Assembly: GCA_031422295.1 (NCBI GenBank) | Contig: JANOQM010000076.1 | Location: forward strand, 1 to 10,804 | From: JANOMH01 sp031422295 | Lineage (GTDB): Bacteria > Pseudomonadota > Alphaproteobacteria > Rhodobacterales > Rhodobacteraceae | Direction: 5' to 3' | Length of the DNA: 10,804 bases | Shown: positions 1 to 7,009 of the stretch, one piece after another | How the letters are laid out: every line of letters begins with the position of its first letter | How positions within the stretch are numbered: position 1 is the first letter of the stretch | The notes under the pieces: generated by a model | Databases searched by the model: none | What the model saw: only the letters and a program-made list of their open reading frames with translations | Told to the model about the DNA's origin: nothing | Position numbers and translations under genes: made by a program

Positions 1-645
1 ACCGACATAATATCCTGTGATCATCCGCGTCGCGATGTCGATCGCCAGCGTTACCCAAGGCCGACCAATTGCTTTGCGCTCGAAACTATCCACGAGGATG
101 ACATCGGCAGATGTGTGGTCGATCTGCACGACCTCGAGGGGAAGTTCCGCATTATTGGCTCCTGTTACAGCAGCGAATTTTTGCCTCGCTGCTTTGGCAC
201 CGGATCGCGCTCTCAAGACTTCACTCGCATCCATCGCATCAAGCCGTCGCTGGACAGTCCGACGGGCGGGTGGCGGCAGCCCTTCGATCTTACAAGCTAC
301 CCGAATTTCCGCGACCACGCGTGCCAAGCTTGCCCGTTAGCGCTTCAAGTAAGAGAGACGAAGATGTTCTTCTATAAGTGCCTCGACGGTTGCCGTCACC
401 TGAGACAGCCCTTTCGGCCGCCCGCGCTGTCCGGGTCCGAGGGAACTCGCGCGACCTTCGCCATCCAGAAATTTGCGCAGCAACCTCCAGACAGTGGTCG
501 TACTAACACCCAACTCCCATGCAGCATCTTTGACAGCAGCCAACTTCGAGCATTTGCCTTGCGTGACCGATGCCTGCAAACTCCGCAATACAGCGGCGCG
601 GCGGGACCACTCCGCACTTTCGATTTGGCCGAGTTCCAGCTCTGT
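1..645 (-). pseudogene. Mu/TniA/TnsB-like DDE transposase, interrupted by stop codons, running off the left edge
   Basis: Reading leftward on the minus strand, one frame carries the N-terminal part of a Mu-type transposase. It starts with an ESAEW-like beginning and continues with a helix-turn-helix (ELGVSTTTVWRLLRKF, near 500) and a GRPKG linker. Then come RASLARVVAEIR and PPARRTVQRRL (second DNA-binding domain), and EVVQIDHT with VILVD, GRPWVTLAID and RMITGYY, the start of the integrase (rve) core. The Asp of QIDHT is probably the first catalytic residue; the rest of the catalytic core lies outside. The frame is broken by an in-frame TAA at 337-339 between YLKR and RASL, where relatives read through, consistent with a CAA to TAA change. 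A second in-frame TAA lies at 646-648, just before the recognisable N-terminus, so the start is unclear (GTG at 661-663 is possible). The frame is otherwise continuous, so decay is recent. The family is recognised from memory. Confidence 0.85.
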
Positions 646-694
646 TTATGCGAGGGCCTTCACCAAGAGTACACGCGTCCACCTTATTCCAGAA

Positions 695-781
695 TTAGGG
701 TCAAAATGACACTCTAAGGGTCAAAGGCCAAGCCTTGATTTTGCAGGATTGTTGACTCTCACGGTTAACGTCAACGCGACA
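695..781 (-). repeat. Putative end of the TnsB-like transposon with transposase-binding repeats
   Basis: Just outside the transposase remnant, on the minus strand, lie related short motifs: TGTCGCGTTGACGTTAA (781 to 765), TTTGACCCTTA (725 to 715) and TGTCATTTTGACCCTAA (711 to 695). The last two share TTTGACCCT. Ends of TnsB/Tn7-like and Tn5053-like elements start with TGTC and carry several TGTC-n-TTG(T)GAC repeats, so the pattern and orientation, with 5'-TGT pointing inward to the transposase, fit an element terminus. The outermost copy suggests a boundary at 781. The other end and the target-site duplication are not visible, so the exact boundary is inferred. Confidence 0.45.
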
Positions 782-1561
782 TCTGGTCGAGGATCGACTT
801 TCGCTTGGGCTAGTCGGCGGGGGAGTCTTCTGGCAGGTGCAGTCTGGCCGTCAGCGCGGCGATGAATATCTCGCTCATCTCCAGTGCCAGTTGCAACTGA
901 TCGGATGACTTAGAGGACAACCCAAACCGATGGGGGCCACAATCTATAAAGGAAAAAAGCAAGTGCATCCACAGCACCTTACGCCGATCCCGGTGCAAGG
1001 TGCGCATCCGGCGGCCATTTGAAGATCAAGTTGGAATTCAGCGCATCTCGTCGCGCAACCTTGGGTCACGGAAAGATCCGGCCCCGTCGTCTGAAGATAG
1101 ATCCACCGCTTCTCCCCGTCCGTTCAAAGCCGTTTCGTCCGTCGAACCACTCAAAACCCCAAAGTGTCCGCGATCAAAAGCGGCCACTATCTTACCCCCT
1201 ATCTGCGGCAAAGAAGTCAAGCCGAAGGGTGACGCCAAAACTGAAATCCTGAAGAAACAGCAACTTCTTCAGCAACCTACCAGAGCATTCCAGGCCATGA
1301 CAGAATTGCCTGAGCAGCTCCACGCCTTTGTTTTGTCGCATTGTGTGGACGCATGACCGTTTCCACTTTTGCTGGAAATGCTTTTTGACAGGGCAAATTG
1401 AAGTCCAGCCGAAATGTCGAAAATTAGCTTGCAAAAGTACAGGGTATCCCCACACTCCCAACATCACGGGAGTTATCGACGGTCCGTTCGTCGACGACCG
1501 GCAGACAGGAATTACAGCGTCGTCAAGGTGCGATAATTGCAGCAGAGCGTACTGACCGGCA
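782..1561. other. 780-base spacer with no supported gene
   Basis: This stretch is less GC-rich than the metabolic genes to the right. All six frames contain only short open stretches, the longest about 130 codons antisense and running into the SDR gene. None has a recognisable motif together with a plausible ribosome site. Two minus-strand stretches in one frame (about 1038-1238 and 810-1007) could be scraps of a decayed gene, but I recognise no family. Small inverted repeats exist: TTTCCA/TGGAAA at 1360-1378 and ACTCCC/GGGAGT at 1454-1473. Neither makes a convincing terminator. It is best read as junction DNA between a transposon remnant and the metabolic cluster. Confidence 0.5.
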
Positions 1562-2323
1562 TCAGACCACCGTTTCGCCGCCGTCAACCACCAGAATCTG
1601 CCCGGTCATGTAACTTGAGCGGTCGGACACCAGAAACAACACCGCCTCGGCGATCTCTTCGACAGAACCCCAGCGGCCCATCGGCACTTTTTCCCGCACA
1701 TAGGCCTCGACGGCACTGCGCCCCCCCATCTGGGCGATGAACGGGGCGTTAAAGGGCGTGTCCACCCAGCCCGGGCACAGGGCGTTTACCCGAATACCAA
1801 ACCGCGCGTAATCCCCGGCCATTTGCCGGGTCATGGCGATGACGGCATGTTTGGTGGTGGTATAGGCGATCATTTCACGATCATACAGCACGCCGGAACT
1901 GGAGGATGTGTTCAGGATCACGCCGGACCTGGCGGCGCGCATATGCGGCATCACCAGCCGCGCCCCCAGAAAATGCGCCCGCACGTTCAGAGACCACGAT
2001 GCATCAAATCCGTCCAGACTGACCTGTTCCAGATTGCCTTCAATCTGCGCGCCCGCGTGGTTGTGCAGGATGTCGATGCGACCCTGCACGGCGATAAAAC
2101 CGCCGAAAGCCGACGTTAAAGCGGCGGCATCGGTCAGATCGACCACAAGCGCCTCGGCCCGGCCACCAGCGGCCCTGATCTGGTCCACGGTTTCCTGCGC
2201 TCCGGTAGCGCTGCGGTCAGCTACCCCGACGATGGCCCCGTGGGCGGCCATGATACGGGCCGCCGCCTTGCCAATGCCGGAACCTGCCCCGGTGACGATA
2301 GCAGCGCGGTCTTGCAGGATCAT
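1562..2323 (-). CDS. NAD-type short-chain dehydrogenase/reductase (SDR)
   Basis: A 253-residue classical SDR, a usual length for the family. Motifs in order: TGAGSGIG (residues 11-18) for the dinucleotide; Asp36 at the end of the second strand, which favours NAD(H) over NADP(H); HNHAG (87-91), a variant of NNAG; Asn113; Ser141; Tyr154-x3-Lys158, completing the Asn-Ser-Tyr-Lys catalytic tetrad; PGWVDTP after strand six; and VVDGG near the C-terminus. The ATG at 2323 is chosen because AAAGGTG lies just upstream at good spacing and the Rossmann fold begins immediately after it; longer in-frame starts only add non-homologous sequence. It is cytosolic and oxidises an alcohol or reduces a carbonyl; the substrate cannot be read from sequence. 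It is divergent from the diol dehydratase, 141 bases away, so it may handle the aldehyde made there or oxidise a related alcohol. The paralogue at 7010-7780 differs in cofactor pocket. Confidence 0.93.
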   Translation of the reverse strand: MILQDRAAIVTGAGSGIGKAAARIMAAHGAIVGVADRSATGAQETVDQIRAAGGRAEALVVDLTDAAALTSAFGGFIAVQGRIDILHNHAGAQIEGNLEQVSLDGFDASWSLNVRAHFLGARLVMPHMRAARSGVILNTSSSSGVLYDREMIAYTTTKHAVIAMTRQMAGDYARFGIRVNALCPGWVDTPFNAPFIAQMGGRSAVEAYVREKVPMGRWGSVEEIAEAVLFLVSDRSSYMTGQILVVDGGETVV

Positions 2324-2447
2324 GGCGCACCTTTCGTGTCTGGTCGGCCCCGAATAGACCCCAAGTGCCGCAATCATGCAATGTAGCCCTTGGACCGGAT
2401 TGACGGCGACCAATGCCCGGACCTAGGCTGTCCCCCGAGGGGATGCC

Positions 2448-2468
2448 ATGACCGAACCTGCAATATGA
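2448..2468 (+). CDS. Possible six-codon leader (MTEPAI) coupled to the dehydratase start
   Basis: A strong Shine-Dalgarno sequence, GAGGGG at 2437-2442, lies five bases before the ATG at 2448. That ATG opens only six codons and stops at TGA 2466-2468, overlapping the in-frame dehydratase ATG at 2465 as ATGA. The dehydratase ATG has no good ribosome site of its own, and no in-frame start exists between the GAGGGG and 2465. The simplest reading is that ribosomes load at the mini-ORF and reinitiate on the dehydratase. ATGACCGA occurs at both starts, 17 bases apart, so a short duplication or small indel that split an original start is an alternative. Confidence 0.4.
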   Translation: MTEPAI

Positions 2469-4753
2469 CCGAGAATGTGGGTGATGTGGCCCTTCCCAAC
2501 CGCTGGCGGCGCTTTGCCGAATGGGATGCCCGGCCACTGCGGCTGGACAAGTTCGCCCGCGAGGACGCTGCCCACGGATTTTCGGCCTTTCGCAGCCCGG
2601 CCGATCCCAAGCCGGGGATTGGTATTGCGGCTGGCAAGATCGCCGCCATGGACGGCGTGCTGGCGCATGACTTTGACATGATCGATGCCTTCATTGCACG
2701 ACATCACTTGGACCTGAGTGTTGCTGAGGAAGCCATGGCAATGGATTCGGGCCTGCTCGCCCGGATGCTGGTTGACATGAACGTGCCGCGCACCGAACTG
2801 GTGCGTCTGTCGCGCGGCTGCACCCCGGCCAAACTGGCCGATGTCGTTTCGCGCCTGAACGCGCTGGAAATTGCATTCGCCTATTCCAAGATGCGGGCGC
2901 GCAAAACGCCGGGTAATCAGGCGCATGTGACCAATGCCAAGGATGACCCGTTGCAACTAGCCGCCGACGCGGCAATCGCCGTGGCGTATGGCTTTGACGA
3001 GGTCGAGACCACGATGCGGGTGTCGCGCAATGCCTGGTCCAATGCCGTGGCCTGCGCGGTTGGTGCCGCAGTCGGGCGCTGGGGGGTGTTGTTCCAGTGT
3101 TCGTCAGAAGAGGCCGAAGAGCTGCGGATCGGCATGGCGGGATTTACGTCCTATGCCGAAACCGTCTCGGTCTATGGCACCGAGAAAAGTTTTACCGACG
3201 GCGACGATACCCCATGGTCAAAGGGGTTTCTGACCGCCGCCTATGCCAGCCGCGGCATCAAGATGCGCTGCACCAGCGGCGCGGGGTCGGAATTGCTGAT
3301 GGGGTTTCACGAGGCCAAGACGCTGCTGTATCTTGAGGCGCGTTGCCTCTGTCTGCAACGTGGCATGGGGGTGCAGGGCACCCAGAACGGCGGGATCGAC
3401 GGCGCACCATTGACCGCGACAGTGCCCGGCGGGGTGCGCGAATTGATGGCGGAAAACCTGATCGCAGTCTGGCTGGATTTGGAATGCGCCAGCGGCAATG
3501 ATGCGCGAACCTCGGAATCCGAGATCAGGGTCGGGGCAAAGATTCTGCCCTATCTGATCGCCGGGTCCGATCTGATCTGTTCCGGCTTCGGTTCGATCCC
3601 GGCCTATGACAATTCCTTTAACCCGTCGCTTTTCAACGCCGAGGAGATGGAAGATTATCTGGTGTTGCAGCGCGATTTCGAGGCCGATGGCGGGCTGACG
3701 CCCCTGGCCGAACACAAGGCGCTGGATTTGAGAACACGGGCGGTGGCGGCGATTTCGGCGGTGCTGGAGGAGTTGGGACTGGCCACCCCCACGGCGGATA
3801 TGAAGGCCTCGGTGATCGTGGCGTCAGGTTCTGCCGAGACGCGCAGCTTTACGCCGGGCGAGGTGGCGCCGATTTCGGACGCGATCAAGGAACGCGACAT
3901 CACGGTGATCGATGTCATCAAGGCGCTGGCGAAACGGGGGTTTGCCGAGGAGGCCGAGAACCTGTTGAACGTGGTTAAATTGCGGGTTTCGGGGGATTAT
4001 CTGCAAACTTCGGCCATGGTGCGGCAGGGCCGTGTGATTTCGGCGATCAACGATCCCAACGACTATTCCGGCCCCGGCAGCGGCTATGCGATGACCGAAA
4101 AGCGGCGGCACCAGGTCAACGATATCCGCGACCAGCTGGATCAGGGCGAGGTGCTGCGCAGCGAAGCGCAGTTCGAAAAAGCCGAGGCGCGGCGGATTGC
4201 CTACCATGCGACCGGGTCGGCTATGGTCGGGGTCGCGGGCGACGAAGTGGTGATCGGCATCAGCCCGGCCTTTGGTGTCAAGCTGTTCCAGACCACAGCG
4301 GGGCACAAACTGTCGGATGTGCTGCGGGTGCTGGTCGATGCCATTGCAGCGCGCGGGCTGCGGGCGCGGGTAGTGCGGCTGCGCCACACGGCTGACACCT
4401 CGTTTCTGGGGCTGTCGGCGGCGCGACTTTCGGGGTCGGGCATCGGGATCGGTATTCAAGCCAAGGGGACCGCGGTGATCCATGCGGCGGTACGGCTGCC
4501 GCATAACAACCTTGAACTGTTCTCGAACGCGCCGATCACAAAGCTTGAACATTACGCTGGCCTTGGTCGTAACGCTGCGGCCTATGCACTGGGCGAAGCG
4601 CCCGAGCCGGTCATCGTGCCGACCCGTGGCGAGGCGATGGGATCACGTTATCACGCACGGGTGGCAATGATCTATGCCATCGAAACCGGGTTGATCGAAG
4701 AGGGTGCAGCACCGCATGAAATTGACCTGACCTTTATGGCGGCCCCCCGATGA
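2465..4753 (+). CDS. Coenzyme B12-dependent diol dehydratase, fused large (alpha) and medium (beta) subunits
   Basis: A 762-residue protein. Residues 1 to about 555 match the large subunit of propanediol/glycerol dehydratase (PduC/DhaB1), and about 585-757 match the medium subunit (PduD/DhaB2), normally a separate gene. The enzyme converts vicinal diols to aldehydes using adenosylcobalamin radicals. Against remembered Klebsiella PduC, the offset is a constant +11 with no gaps through the active site. Gln152, Glu181, Glu232, Gln307 and Ser373 (potassium/substrate ligands), His154, Asp346, Glu216 and Glu219 are all conserved. Differences lie in the pocket: Asp312 replaces Ser301 and Ala347 replaces Gln336. 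The beta part keeps VVIGISPAFG, RLSGSGIGIGIQ and NLELF, but lacks the PduD N-terminal extension that targets microcompartments. ATG 2465 is chosen because large-subunit homology starts soon after it. The next gene overlaps by ATGA. No reactivase gene is nearby. Family assignment is firm; the substrate is unknown. Confidence 0.93.
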   Translation: MTENVGDVALPNRWRRFAEWDARPLRLDKFAREDAAHGFSAFRSPADPKPGIGIAAGKIAAMDGVLAHDFDMIDAFIARHHLDLSVAEEAMAMDSGLLARMLVDMNVPRTELVRLSRGCTPAKLADVVSRLNALEIAFAYSKMRARKTPGNQAHVTNAKDDPLQLAADAAIAVAYGFDEVETTMRVSRNAWSNAVACAVGAAVGRWGVLFQCSSEEAEELRIGMAGFTSYAETVSVYGTEKSFTDGDDTPWSKGFLTAAYASRGIKMRCTSGAGSELLMGFHEAKTLLYLEARCLCLQRGMGVQGTQNGGIDGAPLTATVPGGVRELMAENLIAVWLDLECASGNDARTSESEIRVGAKILPYLIAGSDLICSGFGSIPAYDNSFNPSLFNAEEMEDYLVLQRDFEADGGLTPLAEHKALDLRTRAVAAISAVLEELGLATPTADMKASVIVASGSAETRSFTPGEVAPISDAIKERDITVIDVIKALAKRGFAEEAENLLNVVKLRVSGDYLQTSAMVRQGRVISAINDPNDYSGPGSGYAMTEKRRHQVNDIRDQLDQGEVLRSEAQFEKAEARRIAYHATGSAMVGVAGDEVVIGISPAFGVKLFQTTAGHKLSDVLRVLVDAIAARGLRARVVRLRHTADTSFLGLSAARLSGSGIGIGIQAKGTAVIHAAVRLPHNNLELFSNAPITKLEHYAGLGRNAAAYALGEAPEPVIVPTRGEAMGSRYHARVAMIYAIETGLIEEGAAPHEIDLTFMAAPR

Positions 4754-5172
4754 GCAAACTGGGTGTGCAGGATTATCCGCTGGCCGAAACGCGACCGGGT
4801 GCCATTCGTGGCAAGCGGGGCATGGCCTTGCAGGACATCACCCTGGCATCGGTGCTGGCCGGCGAGGTGACGATGGCGGATTTGCAGATCACCGCCAAGG
4901 CACTGCACGATCAGGCCGAGATTGCCGGCGATGCCGGGCGTGCGACGCTGGCGCTGAATTTCGCGCGGGCCGCAGAACTGGTCGATGTGCCGCAAGAACT
5001 GGTCATGTCAACCTACGAGCTGCTGCGGCCCGGTCGAGCGCAGTGCAAGCAAGAGCTTCACGATCGCGCGGCCCTGTTTCGCCAGCAGTATTCTGCGCCG
5101 CTGATCGCCGATTTCATCGTCGAAGCTGCGGATATTTACGATCGACGCGGGCTGTTCACCTATCGGTTCTAG
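4750..5172 (+). CDS. Diol dehydratase small (gamma) subunit
   Basis: A 140-residue protein matching PduE/DhaB3, the small subunit of B12-dependent diol/glycerol dehydratase. Family signatures are visible: DYPLAE (residues 8-13), LQITAKAL with the following QAEIAGDAGR (45-64), NFARAAEL (70-77), YELLRPGRA (89-97) and the C-terminal FIVEAADIY (122-130). The start ATG overlaps the TGA of the fused alpha/beta gene (ATGA, 4750-4753), indicating translational coupling and matched production. Klebsiella PduE is longer, about 170 residues, because of an N-terminal extension; here the protein begins almost directly at the conserved core, so the enzyme should be free in the cytosol. With the fused protein it provides all three parts of the holoenzyme. 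No glycerol dehydratase reactivating subunit is fused or adjacent. Confidence 0.92.
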   Translation: MSKLGVQDYPLAETRPGAIRGKRGMALQDITLASVLAGEVTMADLQITAKALHDQAEIAGDAGRATLALNFARAAELVDVPQELVMSTYELLRPGRAQCKQELHDRAALFRQQYSAPLIADFIVEAADIYDRRGLFTYRF

Positions 5173-5288
5173 CGCCGGGTTGGGCTGATGGATTTCTGCA
5201 CCGCTGGGATCATCAACATGATCTATTTCGATGTATTGCGCAGTTTCGAGGCATTCGGGGGTCTGAATCTGCAACGGTGTCAGACAAA

Positions 5289-5321
5289 TGCGCAGTAAAG
5301 CCTTGGTGACTGCGCAGTTTT
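5289..5321 (+). terminator. Hairpin after the dehydratase genes, candidate terminator or operator
   Basis: TGCGCAGT (5289-5296) and ACTGCGCA (5309-5316) form a perfect 8-base inverted repeat around a 12-base loop, followed by GTTTT. Flanking CAAA and GTTTTG could extend the stem past a bulge. It lies 117 bases after the small-subunit stop and about 85 bases before the permease start. The distal arm is also a complete 10-base palindrome, ACTGCGCAGT (5309-5318), and a third TGCGCAGT lies at 5237-5244. The element could therefore be a regulator's binding site instead of, or as well as, a terminator. Confidence 0.5.
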
Positions 5322-5406
5322 GCCGTTAACCTTGCCTTGGCACCATCCGTTGAAACCCCGGGAACAAGGGGCGGGTATGGGCTTTGACAACAACGCGAGG
5401 GGACAA

Positions 5407-6939
5407 ATGGCTGGGATTCCGAATTCGACTGGCGGCATTGACGTATCGTCAAGAGCCGACGTGAGTAAACTTCAGGGCAAGGCGGTCGGGCTGATCGGCG
5501 TGCTGTTCCTGGCGGTCACCGGGGCCGCACCCATGTCTGCAATGCTGGGCAATGTGCCCTTCGCTGCGGGCTACGGCATCGGCACCTACACGCCCGCAGC
5601 GTTTTTGCTGGCGACCATCGTGCTGACGGTCTTTTCCATCGGTTACGCCGCCATGGCATCGCGGGTGTCGTCGGTCGGCGGGTTCTATTCCTTTATCAGT
5701 CAGGGCCTTGGCCGCGAAATCGGCATGTCGGCGGGCTTTACCTCGTTGGCCTGCTATTCCTTGTTCGAGGCGTCACTGACCGGCCTGTTCGCCTTTTTCG
5801 GCAACAAATGGTTCAACGACCATCTGGGCATCAACATTCCCTGGATCGTGCTGGCGCTTATCATGATCGCCCTGATCGGGTTGCTGGCCTATCGCGACGT
5901 AAAGCTGTCGGTCAAGGTGCTGGGAACCGCGTTGGTGGCCGAGGTGGTCATTCTGGTGATCTTCGTTCTGGGCGTCGCCTTTGCCAGCGGTGGCACCAGC
6001 TATTCGCTGGAATCGCTGAATGTGTTCAAGGTCTATACCCCATTGGCCGAACAGACCGTGGGCGATGTTGTGATCCCGATGGGTGCTGCTGCTGTCGGCG
6101 TGTTCATGGCCTTTTGGTCATGGGTCGGGTTTGAGATGGCCCCAAACTATGCCGAGGAAAGCCGCAATCCCAAAAAGACCATCCCGCAGTCACTGCTGCT
6201 GTCGGTCGTGGGCCTTGGGCTGTTCTACATCATTGTAAGCTGGAGCGCGGTTTCCGCCTTTCCGTCGCAGGCCGACATGGCCGCAAAGGCGTTTTCGGAT
6301 GGGGTCAATTTCTTTCTGACCCCAATCCAGACCTTTGTCGGTGGATGGGCCTATGAGTTGATGTTCCTGCTGATCCTGACCAGTTCATTTGCCTGCGGCA
6401 TGGCGTTCCACAACACAGCGGCCCGCTACATGTACTCGCTGGGCCGTGAAGGTGTATTGCCAAAGTTCGTGGCCGAAACCCACGATCACCACAAAAGCCC
6501 GCACAAGGCGTCGGCGGTGCAAACCATCCTCGCCGCGATCTGGGTCATCCTGTACGGTCTTGGCTATGGCTTTGACGATCCTTCGGGGCAGGCGTGGTTG
6601 GGCGTCTACACCCTGTTCGCTGTGCTTGGCACGGGCCTGTTGTTGGTGCTGCAAGCGGTGGTTTCGGTGGCCATCATCCTGTGGTTCCGCAAAAATGGCG
6701 GCGGCAATGTGCTGACCACGCTGGTGGCACCTGCTGTATCCGTCGTCGTGCAGGTATGGCTGGTCTATACGCTGATCGCCAATCTGGCGACGCTGGGTGG
6801 CACCAACAGCTTTGCCACCAGCATTCCCGCCATCGGGCTGGCGATCATACTGGTCGGGCTGCTTTGGGGATTTGTGCTGAAACGCGTGAACCCTGTCGGC
6901 TATGGCAACATCGGCCATATGGTGAATGACGAAGTTTGA
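5407..6939 (+). CDS. APC-family amino acid/amine permease
   Basis: A 510-residue inner-membrane transporter of the amino acid-polyamine-organocation superfamily, normal length, with about 12 hydrophobic segments; the first is near residues 27-48 and the last near 474-490. Family motifs: a Gly-rich first helix (FLAVTGAAPMSAMLGN), GFYSFISQGLGREIG after helix 2, GFEMAPNYAEESRNPKKTIP (241-260), and YMYSLGREGVLPKF (341-354) followed by THDHHKSPHKA. Members carry amino acids, GABA, ethanolamine, polyamines and similar amines; the exact substrate is not readable. The start is uncertain: ATG 5407 has GAGGGG four bases upstream, but ATG 5377 (ten residues longer) also has AAGGGG at good spacing. It sits between the dehydratase and an SDR on the same strand and convergent with a class III PLP enzyme and kinase, so it probably imports the nitrogen-containing substrate of this cluster. 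That role is inferred from context. Confidence 0.92.
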   Translation: MAGIPNSTGGIDVSSRADVSKLQGKAVGLIGVLFLAVTGAAPMSAMLGNVPFAAGYGIGTYTPAAFLLATIVLTVFSIGYAAMASRVSSVGGFYSFISQGLGREIGMSAGFTSLACYSLFEASLTGLFAFFGNKWFNDHLGINIPWIVLALIMIALIGLLAYRDVKLSVKVLGTALVAEVVILVIFVLGVAFASGGTSYSLESLNVFKVYTPLAEQTVGDVVIPMGAAAVGVFMAFWSWVGFEMAPNYAEESRNPKKTIPQSLLLSVVGLGLFYIIVSWSAVSAFPSQADMAAKAFSDGVNFFLTPIQTFVGGWAYELMFLLILTSSFACGMAFHNTAARYMYSLGREGVLPKFVAETHDHHKSPHKASAVQTILAAIWVILYGLGYGFDDPSGQAWLGVYTLFAVLGTGLLLVLQAVVSVAIILWFRKNGGGNVLTTLVAPAVSVVVQVWLVYTLIANLATLGGTNSFATSIPAIGLAIILVGLLWGFVLKRVNPVGYGNIGHMVNDEV

Positions 6940-6957
6940 TCAACTTTGACACAAATC

Positions 6958-6985
6958 GGGGCAGCAGGAAACCGCTGCCTCTTTT
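6958..6985 (+). terminator. Probable intrinsic terminator or attenuator after the permease
   Basis: GGCAGC (6960-6965) pairs with GCTGCC (6974-6979). Two further G-C pairs inside (GG 6967-6968 with CC 6972-6973, next to a bulged A) and a G-C plus G-T pair outside lengthen the stem. It is followed at once by TCTTTT (6980-6985). It lies about 20 bases after the permease stop and about 25 bases before the next SDR's start, so it probably lowers or ends transcription between them. Confidence 0.6.
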
Positions 6986-7009
6986 CCATCAAACGCAAAG
7001 GGTGGCGTG

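Noticed and set aside
810..1007. 65-codon minus-strand frame, in the same frame as a second open stretch at 1038-1238
   Set aside because: No recognisable motif, two stops between the pieces, no ribosome site and no family match from memory; at most scraps of a decayed gene.
1335..1350. TGTCGCATTGTG-like sequence as a possible second transposon end
   Set aside because: Single copy on the plus strand with no repeated partner and a gap from any transposase; chance resemblance is likely.
1360..1386. TTTCCA/TGGAAA hairpin followed by CTTTTT as an intrinsic terminator
   Set aside because: Short AT-rich stem with no gene ending just before it on the plus strand.
1192..1587. 131-codon minus-strand frame between the spacer and the SDR 3' end, and a 118-codon plus-strand frame at 1000-1356
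   Set aside because: Low-complexity, non-domain-like sequence; the first runs into the SDR coding region in another frame and neither has a good ribosome site.
2324..2464. Cobalamin riboswitch or strong promoter in the divergent gap
   Set aside because: The gap is too short for a full riboswitch, no B12-box-like sequence was seen, and TTGACG (2400-2405) with TAGGCT (2424-2429) is a weak promoter that would start transcription at the ribosome site.
3824..4552. 242-codon frame antisense to the dehydratase
   Set aside because: Shadow of a GC-rich gene with strong codon bias; the sense protein has a complete, conserved active site.
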